From: Chryseobacterium oranimense
GTDB lineage: Bacteria > Bacteroidota > Bacteroidia > Flavobacteriales > Weeksellaceae
Direction of reading: 5' to 3'
DNA length: 64,000 nucleotides
Assembly (NCBI RefSeq): GCF_900129755.1
Contig: NZ_FQWT01000006.1
Span: 124,001-188,000, forward strand
Both the position numbers and the translations under genes were made by a program. Under the pieces are notes generated by a model. The model worked only from the letters and a program-made list of their open reading frames with translations. It made no database searches and had not been told where the DNA came from. Shown here piece by piece: positions 8,887 to 16,337 of the stretch (positions are counted from its first letter, which is position 1; each line of letters opens with the position of its first letter).

Positions 8887-9264
8887 ATGCAAAAAGAAAA
8901 ACTACGTGCCATCAGAAAACAGAAAGGCTACACCCAACAACAGATAGCTGATATTATTGCGACTGATGTATCCAACTACAGCAGAAAGGAAAGCGGTGAT
9001 GTAAGGATTATAAAAGACGAATGGAACAAAATTGCCCGTTTTCTGGATGTTGCAGTAGAGGACATTTATGAAGATGAGGAAGCAAAGGTGGTGATCAATA
9101 ATGATCATCCTGTATTTAATGATAGTTCTTCGGGCGGAATTAACAGTCAGTTTAATAATATTCCGGGGTCTATCATTCAGAATCTTCAGGATTACATTTC
9201 TTTTTTGAAAGAAGAGAATGAAAGATTGAAGGAAGAACTGAAAAGTCCGAGAAGCAGAAAGTAA
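8887..9264 (+). CDS. XRE-family transcriptional regulator with C-terminal coiled coil
   Basis: 125 residues from ATG 8887. ATGs at 8878 and 8869 are in frame, but 8869 overlaps the predicted -7 box, so 8878 or 8887 is more likely. Residues ~4-60 are an HTH_3 domain (LRAIRKQKGYTQQQIADIIA, then SNYSRKESGD as recognition region, ending FLDVAVEDIYE). The C-terminus (SFLKEENERLKEELK) is a short coiled coil that probably dimerises it. It lies between the two inverted MITE-like copies. The direct repeats over its promoter suggest autoregulation (inference). Confidence 0.85.
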   Translation: MQKEKLRAIRKQKGYTQQQIADIIATDVSNYSRKESGDVRIIKDEWNKIARFLDVAVEDIYEDEEAKVVINNDHPVFNDSSSGGINSQFNNIPGSIIQNLQDYISFLKEENERLKEELKSPRSRK

Positions 9265-9284
9265 ATTCTTTACTTATAAATTTT

Positions 9285-9322
9285 AAATGCCGTGAAGCTG
9301 TTGGGCTTCGTGGCATTTTTTA
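9285..9322 (+). terminator. Terminator of the XRE gene
   Basis: AAATGCCGTGAAGC / GCTTCGTGGCATTT, a 14-bp stem with two G-U pairs, followed by T-rich sequence, about 20 bases after the stop. Confidence 0.85.
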
Positions 9323-9334
9323 TTGTTTTTTTTA

Positions 9335-9415
9335 CTACCCCCGTCTTTTTGCGGGCAAAAATCCCCCCCTTTGGAGAAGGGGAATGATGATCCGACTTGT
9401 GGTAGTGGCATTATC
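9335..9415. repeat. Probable fragment of a dispersed repeat
   Basis: Non-coding stretch with a C-run/G-run hairpin (TCCCCCCCTTTGGAGAAGGGGA). Such CCCCTT-CTCC-AAGGGG units recur in Chryseobacterium-like genomes from memory, but only one copy is in this window, so its repeat status is unproven here. Confidence 0.3.
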
Positions 9416-9426
9416 AATATTTTTTC

Positions 9427-9463
9427 ATGGAGTTTCCGGCGGCGAAGCCGCCGGAAACTCCAT
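9427..9463. terminator. Perfect 17-bp GC-rich hairpin, likely bidirectional terminator
   Basis: ATGGAGTTTCCGGCGGC, GAA loop, then the exact complement ending at 9463. T-rich sequence flanks it on both sides, and it sits between convergent genes (XRE plus strand, alkyltransferase-like minus strand). Its core GGCGGCGAAGCCGCC is REP-like, so it may be a repeat adopted as a terminator. Confidence 0.65.
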
Positions 9464-9479
9464 TTATGTTTTAATAAGA

Positions 9480-9776
9480 TTATAATTCTTCCAAAGGATT
9501 CCAGAAGAGTTTTTTAAAGTTTTTTATTCTAAAATTTTCAACAGTAATCCCTTCTGCTTCCAATCTTTTCTGGAATTCAGGAACGGATAACGTGCCAGAG
9601 CTGGAAATCACCCGATGAGCAGGAACATCTGCAGGACAGCCACCCATCGCCTTTCCTACATGCCGGGAATGATTCGGATAACCTACAGCTTTGGCTATGG
9701 CGCCATAAGAGGAAACTCTGCCTTTTGGAATCAGTCTTGTGATTTCGTAAACCTGTTGTTTGAAAATTTCGTCCAT
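9480..9776 (-). CDS. Alkyltransferase-like protein (MGMT fold, catalytic Cys replaced)
   Basis: 98 residues, equivalent to the C-terminal DNA-binding/active-site half of O6-alkylguanine-DNA alkyltransferase. Family signatures are clear: QVYEITRLIPKGRVSSYGAIA, then VGKAMGGCPADVPAHRVIS. In true MGMT the motif is PCHRV; here it is PAHRV, so the alkyl-accepting Cys is Ala. That is the hallmark of ATL proteins, which bind O6-alkylguanine in DNA and recruit nucleotide-excision repair without removing the alkyl group. The Arg finger (KGRVSSYG) is retained. A monocistronic minus-strand gene inside the MITE-bracketed segment. The ATL mode of action is inferred from the family. Confidence 0.88.
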   Translation of the reverse strand: MDEIFKQQVYEITRLIPKGRVSSYGAIAKAVGYPNHSRHVGKAMGGCPADVPAHRVISSSGTLSVPEFQKRLEAEGITVENFRIKNFKKLFWNPLEEL

Positions 9777-9878
9777 AATAATCTGTTATCCTGTAAATAA
9801 ATAGTTCCGAATAATAATTTCTGCATCATTTTTGAATTCTTTTACTCCTCAATGATGTTTCATTTAAATATTAAAGAT

Positions 9879-10025
9879 ATGAAAAAATCATTTTTCAGAC
9901 TGTTGAATACAGTGAATAAAAAAGTGCTTCCGAAGCTGAGTGGTAAAGATCCTAATAAATTAACCAAACTGCAGAAAGGCATTCTGGCTTACCGTTATTT
10001 CGTACTGGTAAATTCGCTTGAATAA
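9879..10025 (+). CDS. Small conserved basic protein (48 residues)
   Basis: ATG 9879 to TAA 10025. The sequence starts MKKSFFRLLNTVNKKVLPKL, continues with a Lys-rich DPNKLTKLQKGI segment and ends in a hydrophobic/aromatic helix (AYRYFVLVNSLE). It is strongly basic, with no signal peptide cleavage site and no clear transmembrane helix. From memory, close homologues occur in Chryseobacterium-type genomes, sometimes labelled SsrA-binding-like; that label is not supported by any SmpB motif here. Function unknown. Codon usage and the absence of stops support a real gene despite its size. The second MITE copy begins 12 bases after its stop. Confidence 0.7.
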   Translation: MKKSFFRLLNTVNKKVLPKLSGKDPNKLTKLQKGILAYRYFVLVNSLE

Positions 10026-10036
10026 TTGTTACAGCC

Positions 10037-10170
10037 TGTCATTGCGAGCGCGACGAAGCAATCTCATCTTAAAAATTAAAAACCTTATTCAACCTTAATG
10101 TTTCAAAATAAACCATTAAGTTTAGTAGTTAAGATGATTAAGAGATTGCTTTATTACGCTCGCAATGACG
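10037..10170 (-). repeat. MITE/REP-like palindromic element, copy 2 (inverted)
   Basis: 134 bp with ends TGTCATTGCGAGCGCGACG... and ...TACGCTCGCAATGACG. The interior, read on the minus strand, contains TTAATGGTTTATTTTGAAAC as in copy 1 at 8552-8708, so the two copies face each other. It is slightly shorter than copy 1 owing to internal deletions. Confidence 0.8.
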
Positions 10171-10177
10171 GTGAGAA

Positions 10178-10211
10178 AATAAAAAAGCGCTTCAAAATGA
10201 ATTGAAGCGCT
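10178..10211 (-). terminator. Terminator of the deoxyhypusine-synthase-like gene
   Basis: AGCGCTTCAA / TTGAAGCGCT 10-bp stem; on the minus strand it is followed by a T6 run. It lies 26 bases beyond the stop of the minus-strand gene. Confidence 0.85.
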
Positions 10212-10236
10212 GGTATTTTTAATAAGAATTTTATTC

Positions 10237-11211
10237 TTAAGAATTCTCAAGGATATAAGAGAACATCAATGGTGCACAGATGGTAGCATCACTTTCAACG
10301 ATGAATTTCGGTGTGGTGATATCCAGTTTCCCCCAAGTGATTTTCTCGTTAGGAACTGCTCCTGAATAAGATCCGTAAGATGTTGTAGAATCTGAAATCT
10401 GGCAGAAATAAGACCAGAAAGGAATGTCATGCATTTCCATATCCTGGTAAAGCATCGGCACTACACAGATAGGGAAATCTCCCGCGATACCTCCACCGAT
10501 CTGGAAGAATCCTACTCCTTTTCCTCCTGAGTTTTTAGTATACCAGTCAGCAAGATAAGTCATATACTCAATACCTGATTTCATTGTAGTAGCTTTAAGC
10601 TCTCCTTTGATGCAGTAAGAAGCGAAAATGTTACCCATTGTAGAATCTTCCCATCCCGGAACTACAATTGGTAAGTTAGCTTCCGCGGCAGCGATCATCC
10701 ATGAGTTTTCTCTTGGAATTTCATAGTACTGCTCTAACACTCCCGAAAGGATCATTTTGTACATGAATTCGTGAGGGAAATATCTTTCTCCTTTAGCTTC
10801 TGCATCTTTCCAGATCTCTACAATATGTTTTTGTAATCTTCTGAAAGCTTCTTCTTCCGGAATACAAGTATCTGTAACTCTGTTCAGACCTCTTTCTAAA
10901 AGATCCCACTCATCCTGAGCCGTTAAATCTCTATAATGAGGAACTCTTTCATAGTGAGAGTGTGCTACAAGGTTCATTAAATCTTCTTCAAGGTTAGCTC
11001 CTGTACAAGAAATAAAATCAACTTTTCCCTGACGGATCATTTCTGCAAGGATCTTTCCTAATTCAGCAGTAGACATTGCTCCTGCTAAAGTAATCATCAT
11101 TTTTCCGCCATCTTTAAGATGTGCAACATATCCTTTAGAAGCATCCACCAATGCAGCTGCGTTGAAGTGCAGGTAATACTTTTCTATGAATTCAGTTATC
11201 GGTTTGCTCAT
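10237..11211 (-). CDS. Deoxyhypusine synthase-like enzyme (probable polyamine aminobutyl/aminopropyl transferase)
   Basis: 324 residues, full length for the DHS family. DHS enzymes transfer an aminobutyl group from spermidine through an NAD-dependent imine on a Lys. Visible features: GAMSTAELGKILAEMI, FISCTGANLEEDL (NAD site), GWEDSTMGN, KGVGFFQIGGGIAGDF, and ITWGKLD, where K295 aligns with the catalytic Lys of eukaryotic DHS. Bacteria lack eIF5A, so the substrate is probably a free polyamine; homospermidine, known as a main polyamine in this group, or a spermidine precursor is the likely product (inference). Promoter and terminator flank it, so it is probably monocistronic. Confidence 0.88.
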   Translation of the reverse strand: MSKPITEFIEKYYLHFNAAALVDASKGYVAHLKDGGKMMITLAGAMSTAELGKILAEMIRQGKVDFISCTGANLEEDLMNLVAHSHYERVPHYRDLTAQDEWDLLERGLNRVTDTCIPEEEAFRRLQKHIVEIWKDAEAKGERYFPHEFMYKMILSGVLEQYYEIPRENSWMIAAAEANLPIVVPGWEDSTMGNIFASYCIKGELKATTMKSGIEYMTYLADWYTKNSGGKGVGFFQIGGGIAGDFPICVVPMLYQDMEMHDIPFWSYFCQISDSTTSYGSYSGAVPNEKITWGKLDITTPKFIVESDATICAPLMFSYILENS

Positions 11212-11225
11212 TTTTTAAATTTTTG

Positions 11226-11254
11226 CAAAGATAAAACTTAAAAACGGAATGCAA
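11226..11254 (-). promoter_or_regulatory. Promoter of the DHS-like gene
   Basis: On the minus strand: TTG, 18-base spacer, TATCTTTG (full match to TAnnTTTG). The predicted start of transcription falls within about 10 bases of the ATG, giving a very short leader. Confidence 0.55.
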
Positions 11255-11340
11255 CATGAGTACTTCAAGAAACTCTTGTATAAGCATTCTTTTTTAACAA
11301 ATGATAAAAAATAGTTCACTCATCAAGGTTTTTAAATAAA

Positions 11341-11365
11341 AAGTACAGCCCTGAAGCTGTACTTT
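11341..11365 (-). terminator. Terminator of the GreA-type factor gene
   Basis: AAGTACAGC / GCTGTACTT stem with a short loop; on the minus strand it runs into T-rich sequence. It lies 29 bases after the stop of the 11394-11774 gene. Confidence 0.8.
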
Positions 11366-11393
11366 CATCTAACAAAATACAAGATATGAAGAA

Positions 11394-11774
11394 CTACCCA
11401 TACCAGGGTTCCACTTTTAGAATCTCTATTTTCCTTTCTCCATCTTTAAAGGGCCAGTGGATTATATCTCCTACTTTATACCCAACAGTTGCCAGGGCCA
11501 TATCCGATAAGATGGAATGTTTATTTTTTGCCGGTTTAGCCTTTGCAGAGGCCACAAAAATATATTCATGTTCAAAATTCTGAGTATGATCTTTGATCGT
11601 TACTTTTCTGTTGACGGTCACCACATCAGCAGGAAGTTCCCTCCTTAAAACCTGTTTGGCCTTTCTCAGTTCCTCAGCAAGCCGTTTCTCTTCCGGCATG
11701 CTTACTTTTTTTCTTCTGATCGTATCTTTTATAGCATCATAAATTCCGGTCGTTACAATAATAGGATTTGACAT
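11394..11774 (-). CDS. GreA/GreB-family (Rnk-like) transcription factor
   Basis: 126 residues. Residues ~45-120 fit the GreA/GreB C-terminal FKBP-like domain: VTVNRKVTIKD, then KNKHSILSDMALATVGYKVGDIIHWPF, matching the SPLG-G---GD pattern of GreA where the protein ends with a surface that binds RNA polymerase. The N-terminal ~45 residues (KRLAEELRKAKQVLRRELP) form a short helical segment, shorter than the GreA coiled coil, so it is closer to Rnk-type proteins that bind polymerase without the full transcript-cleavage arm. It probably modulates RNA polymerase (inference). Monocistronic with its own terminator. Confidence 0.8.
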   Translation of the reverse strand: MSNPIIVTTGIYDAIKDTIRRKKVSMPEEKRLAEELRKAKQVLRRELPADVVTVNRKVTIKDHTQNFEHEYIFVASAKAKPAKNKHSILSDMALATVGYKVGDIIHWPFKDGERKIEILKVEPWYG

Positions 11775-12121
11775 TTTTAATATTTTTTAAATAATAACGA
11801 TGCAGTTATTCCAGTGATCCAATGCGGAATGCAAGACCTGTTCGCCTTTTGCCCGTAGAAAACTGCAAAAAATAGTACGTAAAATTTGTTGAGATATTCC
11901 CTGCCTTTGGATCCTGACAGGGCTTAATTGATAAAGTCCTTGGAACTTTTAAGAAAAGAATCTGTATGCAGGTATAACAGCGACAGCAAAAGGCCATTGG
12001 ATGGGCAGGCTGCGGATAAAGAAAAAATTGCTGTCATACTTAATTGATGATTAATGATACTCCTAAGATACTGAAAAAAACTGATATGTGAAACTCAAAC
12101 CCCGAACCCTGCAACCCGAAT
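11775..12121. other. Gene-free region
   Basis: About 350 bp between two minus-strand genes. I see no credible ORF, RNA gene or strong hairpin. A CAAACCCCGAACCCTGCAAC run near 12100 resembles short C-rich tandem units but is too short to call a repeat. Confidence 0.5.
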
Positions 12122-12514
12122 CTAAAATTTAAACTTCCTGTTCTCCTTTTTTTCAGAAATTTTCTTTTTGGTATCCAGACGTTTCTGCTTTTGTCCTTTT
12201 GAAGGTTTTGTAGCCAATCTTTTCTTTGGAACAATTAAAGCTTTATGAACGAGTTCAATAATTTTTTCAATCGCCTTATTCTTGTTCATCAGTTGGGTTC
12301 TGCTCTCCGATACGGTCAGAAACATATATCCTTCAGCATTGATCCTGTTTTTCAATTTACTTTGAATCAGTTCCTTTTGATCATCATTGAAAAATTCAGA
12401 TTCAGCAACAAGCCAGAGAACGGTAACAGAAGTTTCCACCTTATTCACATTCTGGCCTCCTGCTCCACTGCTCCGGGAAGTTTTAAAGCTGAGTTCTTTT
12501 GAAAAATCTTTCAT
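12122..12514 (-). CDS. arfB: Alternative ribosome-rescue factor / peptidyl-tRNA hydrolase ArfB
   Basis: 130 residues from ATG 12514; an upstream in-frame ATG at 12535 would add seven residues but leaves the family N-terminus. The RF-1-like domain carries the catalytic GGQ at residues 19-21 in SSGAGGQNVNKVETSV, and the basic C-terminal tail (KPSKGQKQKRLDTKKKISEK) is the part that enters the empty mRNA channel of stalled ribosomes. ArfB hydrolyses peptidyl-tRNA on ribosomes lacking a stop codon. It lies 51 bases behind menE on the same strand, so the two are probably co-transcribed. Confidence 0.92.
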   Translation of the reverse strand: MKDFSKELSFKTSRSSGAGGQNVNKVETSVTVLWLVAESEFFNDDQKELIQSKLKNRINAEGYMFLTVSESRTQLMNKNKAIEKIIELVHKALIVPKKRLATKPSKGQKQKRLDTKKKISEKKENRKFKF

Positions 12515-12565
12515 GTTTTTTATTTTGAGAGTCAAGATTCAGGAAGCAAGAATCAGGATAAAAGA

Positions 12566-13597
12566 TTATAAGTATTCGTTTATTTTTCTTTCCAGCTCCA
12601 ACCTGTTTACTTTACCATTCGGGGTTCGTGGAATCTCTTCCATGAAAATAATTTCTTTCGGCTTATGGAAACTTTTTTCAAATGGCAACCCAGATATTTT
12701 TGCTGATATATCTTCAGATTCTTTTCCTTCTATAATCAGTATCAATTTCTGTCCCAAACTTTCGTCTTTTATTCCCACAAAAACGGCTTCATTGGGAATC
12801 TCTTTTTTTACTAAAGCTTCCAAAGTTTCCGGAAAAATTTTTGCTCCTCCCGAATTGATCACATTATCTATACGCCCCAGGAATTTAAACTGTTTTTCAC
12901 CTTTAATCTCAACTAAATCATTAGTCTGAAGCACCTCAGCATTGAGATTTGGTGCTGATATTTTGAGACAGCCCCTATCATCCACACTGATAGAAACATT
13001 TTCAAAGATAGTGAAATAATCTTCCGGCTTTGGTACAATCTCTTTCAGGGCAATATGGGAAAGGGTTTCAGACATTCCGTAAGTTTCAAAAATACGGTTT
13101 GAAGGTGACAGTTTCAGATTACCGGAAATTTTATGCTTGAGGCTTTCCGAAACAGCTGCCCCGCCAATAATCAGGTTTTTAATCAGATGAAGTTTATCTA
13201 AAGAGTTTTCTACCTGAAGCGGAGTCATGGCACAGAAATCTATTTCTTCATTTAAAAATTCAACGGGCTTCAGAGATGGCTCTGCAACAACCAGCTTCAA
13301 TTTTCTTTCTATCGAACGTACTACCATCATCTTTCCGGAAATATATTCCACAGGAAGGCATATCAATGCTTTATCTCCTTCTTTTAAGCCCAGAAAATTA
13401 CAGGTCATCACAGCAGAATTCAACATCTTTCTTTTCTCAATTTCAAAAATTTTCGGGGTCCCTGTAGAGCCTGAAGTTTGTACCTCTACAGTATCACTTT
13501 CAGAAAACCATTCCTTTAAAAAGAAAATTATTTTTTGTCCGAAATCTGTGTGAAAGGATAAATTATTAATATTGAGATTATTGAAGTCTAGCAGCAT
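12566..13597 (-). CDS. menE: AMP-binding enzyme, probable O-succinylbenzoate-CoA ligase MenE
   Basis: 343 residues from ATG 13597. The frame is open further upstream, but that extension runs into the tRNA-Gln gene. Adenylate-forming motifs are clear: TSGSTGTPK (phosphate loop, residues ~42-50), IFETYGMSETLSHIAL, FLGRIDNVINSGGAKIFP, and the C-terminal PNGKVNRLEL with the catalytic Lys. It is a short member of the superfamily, as expected for Bacteroidota MenE, which activates O-succinylbenzoate in menaquinone synthesis. Other men genes are not in the window, so the exact substrate rests on family resemblance. Likely operon with arfB. Confidence 0.82.
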   Translation of the reverse strand: MLLDFNNLNINNLSFHTDFGQKIIFFLKEWFSESDTVEVQTSGSTGTPKIFEIEKRKMLNSAVMTCNFLGLKEGDKALICLPVEYISGKMMVVRSIERKLKLVVAEPSLKPVEFLNEEIDFCAMTPLQVENSLDKLHLIKNLIIGGAAVSESLKHKISGNLKLSPSNRIFETYGMSETLSHIALKEIVPKPEDYFTIFENVSISVDDRGCLKISAPNLNAEVLQTNDLVEIKGEKQFKFLGRIDNVINSGGAKIFPETLEALVKKEIPNEAVFVGIKDESLGQKLILIIEGKESEDISAKISGLPFEKSFHKPKEIIFMEEIPRTPNGKVNRLELERKINEYL

Positions 13598-13648
13598 AAT
13601 TTTGTGAAATAAAAAGTAGTGTAAATTTAAAAAAAACTTTAAAAAGTT

Positions 13649-13679
13649 CTTGTATCTAAAGAAAAAAGCTGTAAATTTG
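13649..13679 (+). promoter_or_regulatory. tRNA-Gln promoter
   Basis: CTTG (13649-13652), 19-base spacer, TAAATTTG (13672-13679), a full match to the Bacteroidota consensus. It sits 18 bases before the tRNA and diverges from menE. Confidence 0.7.
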
Positions 13680-13697
13680 CACCACTGAAATAAACAA

Positions 13698-13768
13698 AGA
13701 CCCATGGTGTAGCGGTAACACTACTGATTTTGGTTCAGTCATCTGGGGTTCGAATCCCTGTGGGTCTA
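13698..13768 (+). tRNA. trnQ: tRNA-Gln (anticodon TTG)
   Basis: A 71-nt cloverleaf without an encoded CCA. Acceptor stem AGACCCA/TGGGTCT, D-arm GTGT-loop-ACAC, anticodon stem ACTGA/TCAGT around loop TTTTGGT (anticodon TTG, reading CAA/CAG), T-arm TGGGG-TTCGAAT-CCCTG, discriminator A. A consensus promoter precedes it and a hairpin terminator follows it. Confidence 0.95.
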
Positions 13769-13769
13769 C

Positions 13770-13799
13770 AAACCATCCTTTTCTGAGGATGGTTTTTTT
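13770..13799 (+). terminator. tRNA-Gln terminator
   Basis: AAACCATCC / GGATGGTTT 9-bp stem followed by a T run, directly after the tRNA. Confidence 0.88.
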
Positions 13800-13860
13800 A
13801 TTTATTTCTTCAAACAATTTATATTTCATCAATGAACCCGGCTTAGCATCCGGCAGAAGT

Positions 13861-14661
13861 TTATTTATAATTGATTTTGTGATTCAATTCTAAAGGATTA
13901 TTGTCTTCAAGAATAGATTTTTGTGCTTGTCTGATCATTTCATTGATATCTTTTTCATTACCCTGAGGATCAGTAAAAATAACTTTTTTAGCAGTTTTGG
14001 AATTCCAGGGATCATTATAATAGGATTTTCCAAGAAGATCATATTTTGCCCAATCGATTGTAATGGTTTTTGTTCTTGCATCAAACCAATTGCTCCCCTT
14101 TTTTATTTGTATTAAATTGAAGGAGTAATCATGTTCTGTATCTTCAATAGAAATGATTAAACCGGGTAATCCATGGAAAACATAGGGACCATCATTAAAA
14201 GGTAACTCCGTTGTAAACCACGCAATCCAGTTTCTTCCACCATAGTTAACTTCCGCTTTCTGTGTTTTATATTTTCCTATTGTTTTTTGTTCCGGCAAGA
14301 TTTTCCAGTTTAATTCTTCATCAATAGGAAGAAGATAATTTGCATGTAAATAAGTAATAATTTTCTCTACCTTATTATTACTCATATCTTTTTTTACATA
14401 AAATTGATTTTCAACCCCCAATTTAAAGCCTCCATTTTTATTAATAAGCTTAAGGGAATCGGTATCTCTGGACATGGATTCTCTAAAAATAGAAACATTA
14501 TTGTCAAAATCCAGAATCATTTTATCAGTATTAATATCTTCAGGTTTCTCCTTACTTGTTTTATATTTAGCTTCATAGATAAAACTAAACTTCTGCGAAA
14601 AACAAAATGCTGATAATAACGAAAAAAGTAAAATACATTTCAGGTTGTGTGCTATTTTCAT
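13861..14661 (-). CDS. GLPGLI-family protein
   Basis: 266 residues with an N-terminal signal peptide (KCILLFSLLSAFCFS, cleavage near residue 23). The diagnostic GLPGLI motif is present in YVFHGLPGLIISIEDTEHDY (about residues 160-180), preceded by the usual GGRNWIAWFTTELPFNDGPY. GLPGLI proteins are a Bacteroidota-specific secreted or periplasmic family of unknown role, often found near TonB-dependent receptors or peptidases. Here it stands alone between tRNA-Gln and an amino-acid permease. No catalytic residues can be assigned. Confidence 0.92.
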   Translation of the reverse strand: MKIAHNLKCILLFSLLSAFCFSQKFSFIYEAKYKTSKEKPEDINTDKMILDFDNNVSIFRESMSRDTDSLKLINKNGGFKLGVENQFYVKKDMSNNKVEKIITYLHANYLLPIDEELNWKILPEQKTIGKYKTQKAEVNYGGRNWIAWFTTELPFNDGPYVFHGLPGLIISIEDTEHDYSFNLIQIKKGSNWFDARTKTITIDWAKYDLLGKSYYNDPWNSKTAKKVIFTDPQGNEKDINEMIRQAQKSILEDNNPLELNHKINYK

Positions 14662-14792
14662 AAAATATAGGTTCAGGTTTTGGACTCATTGTTCAGGCAA
14701 AACAGTTTTATGGTTTCGCCAATTGAAGTAAATTGTATAATTTCAATCTCGTAAACTTGCACCCCGCACTTCCAATTCTCCCTTTCCGTTTA

Positions 14793-16220
14793 CTACTGGT
14801 TTTTAGTTTTATAAAGCTTAAACATGACAAACAGGAAAGCAAGCCACACCGGAATCAAAATCACCTGGATTTCCATTCCTGTAATACTCATCAATACTAA
14901 AATTGCAATTAAAAACAATATACAGATATAGTTTGAAACCGGATAAAATATAGAGGGAAAAGAGGCCCTCATGCCTTCTTTGTCTTTTTCCTTTCTAAAT
15001 TTCAAATGGGTATAACAAATCATCAGCCAGTTGATAATAAGAGTGGAAACCACCAGGGCCATTAAATACTCAAATGCCTTTTCAGGAACCAGTTTGTTGA
15101 TAATAATACATATTCCCGCAAAACAGGAAGATACAATGATAGCATTGGTAGGAACATGGCTTTTGTTCAGCTTCGTTAAAAACTTTGGTGCATTTCCCTG
15201 CTGTGCCAGCCCGAAAAGCATGCGGCTGTTACTGTAAACACTACTGTTGTATACGGATAAAGCCGCTGTCAAAACGATCAGGTTAAGAACATTTGCGATG
15301 AGTGAATTAAACTGTATTACTTTTCCAAACAGGTTAAATTCAAATCCGTTTAAGTTCTGAAAAACCATTACGAAGGGACTTGTTCCCTCTGTAATTTCCC
15401 TCCAAGGGCTTAAAGCAAACAAAATGACCAATGCCCCCACATAAAAGATCAGGATTCTGTAGATCACCTGATTGGTCGCCTGTGGAATTGTTTTTTCCGG
15501 ATTTTTAGCTTCTGCGGCAGTAATTCCTATCAGTTCCAAACCTCCGAAAGAAAACATAATCATGGCCATAGCAGCAAAGAGCCCGGAATATCCGGTTTCA
15601 GTTTTATTGAACAATCCTTTCGGGAAAAATCCGCCGTCGTTCCATAAATTCTGAATACTGGCTTTATCTCCACCGGTACCGCTTACCAAGAGATAGATCC
15701 CGAAAAGAATCATCGCAACAATAGCCACGACTTTGATAATAGAAAACCAGAACTCAGTTTCCCCGTACACTTTTACGGAAGCAAGGTTTAAAGCATTAAT
15801 AACAATGAAAAAGAATAAACTGGAAACCCAGAGCGGAATTTCCGGCCACCAGAAATGGATATAATGACCAATTGCTGTAAGCTCCGCCATACTCACCAGG
15901 ATATAGAGGATCCAATAATTCCATCCGGAAGCAAATCCCGGAAAATTTCCCCAATATTTATAAGCAAAATGACTGAAACTCCCTGAAACAGGTTCCTGAA
16001 CAACCATTTCACCAAGCTGGCGCATAATAAAAAAGGCAATGATTCCTGCTAAGGCGTATCCCAGAATAACGGATGGTCCCGCCAAAACAGCTGCCGGCCC
16101 TATCCCAAGAAACAGTCCTGTTCCTATGGCTCCCCCGAGGGCAATTAATTGAATATGTCTGTTAGTTAATCCTCTGACTAAAGAACCGTCTTTGGGTTCT
16201 GTTTTCTGCTCACTGTTCAT
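14793..16220 (-). CDS. Amino acid permease (APC superfamily, AroP/ProY-like)
   Basis: 475 residues, about 12 transmembrane helices, inner membrane. The N-terminus has the amino-acid transporter signature: GLTNRHIQLIALGGAIGTGLFLG (TM1, with the unwound GGAIGTG substrate site), then GPSVILGYALAGIIAFFIMRQLGEM and EPVSGSFSHFAYKYWGNFPG. MIMFSFGGLELIGITAAEAKNPE is the conserved TM6 region. This resembles the E. coli AroP/PheP/ProY/CycA branch of proton-coupled amino-acid importers. The specific amino acid cannot be read from sequence. Stands alone on the minus strand. Confidence 0.9.
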   Translation of the reverse strand: MNSEQKTEPKDGSLVRGLTNRHIQLIALGGAIGTGLFLGIGPAAVLAGPSVILGYALAGIIAFFIMRQLGEMVVQEPVSGSFSHFAYKYWGNFPGFASGWNYWILYILVSMAELTAIGHYIHFWWPEIPLWVSSLFFFIVINALNLASVKVYGETEFWFSIIKVVAIVAMILFGIYLLVSGTGGDKASIQNLWNDGGFFPKGLFNKTETGYSGLFAAMAMIMFSFGGLELIGITAAEAKNPEKTIPQATNQVIYRILIFYVGALVILFALSPWREITEGTSPFVMVFQNLNGFEFNLFGKVIQFNSLIANVLNLIVLTAALSVYNSSVYSNSRMLFGLAQQGNAPKFLTKLNKSHVPTNAIIVSSCFAGICIIINKLVPEKAFEYLMALVVSTLIINWLMICYTHLKFRKEKDKEGMRASFPSIFYPVSNYICILFLIAILVLMSITGMEIQVILIPVWLAFLFVMFKLYKTKNQ

Positions 16221-16337
16221 AGAATGAATTATGCTCTAAATATATAAAACTTTAGAGTAATTTCTCTTCTGTAACGCTATAAGAACATTCAACAGATTCA
16301 GTTTTAAAGTATTAAAAAAATAAAAAGCAGAATTTGT

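Noticed and set aside
9323..9517. 64-codon plus-strand frame
   Set aside because: Covers C-rich repeat-like sequence and the GC hairpin, then runs antisense into the alkyltransferase-like gene.
11806..12234. Two ~63-codon minus-strand frames between the GreA-type gene and arfB
   Set aside because: No recognisable motif or start context; one overlaps arfB in another frame. Probably chance.
12387..12929. 180-codon plus-strand open frame across arfB and menE
   Set aside because: It lies antisense to two clear protein genes with family motifs, and its translation is low-complexity Phe/Ser-rich.
13598..13705. Upstream extension of menE
   Set aside because: In frame but overlaps the tRNA-Gln and its promoter; residues are Phe-rich and not part of the enzyme fold.
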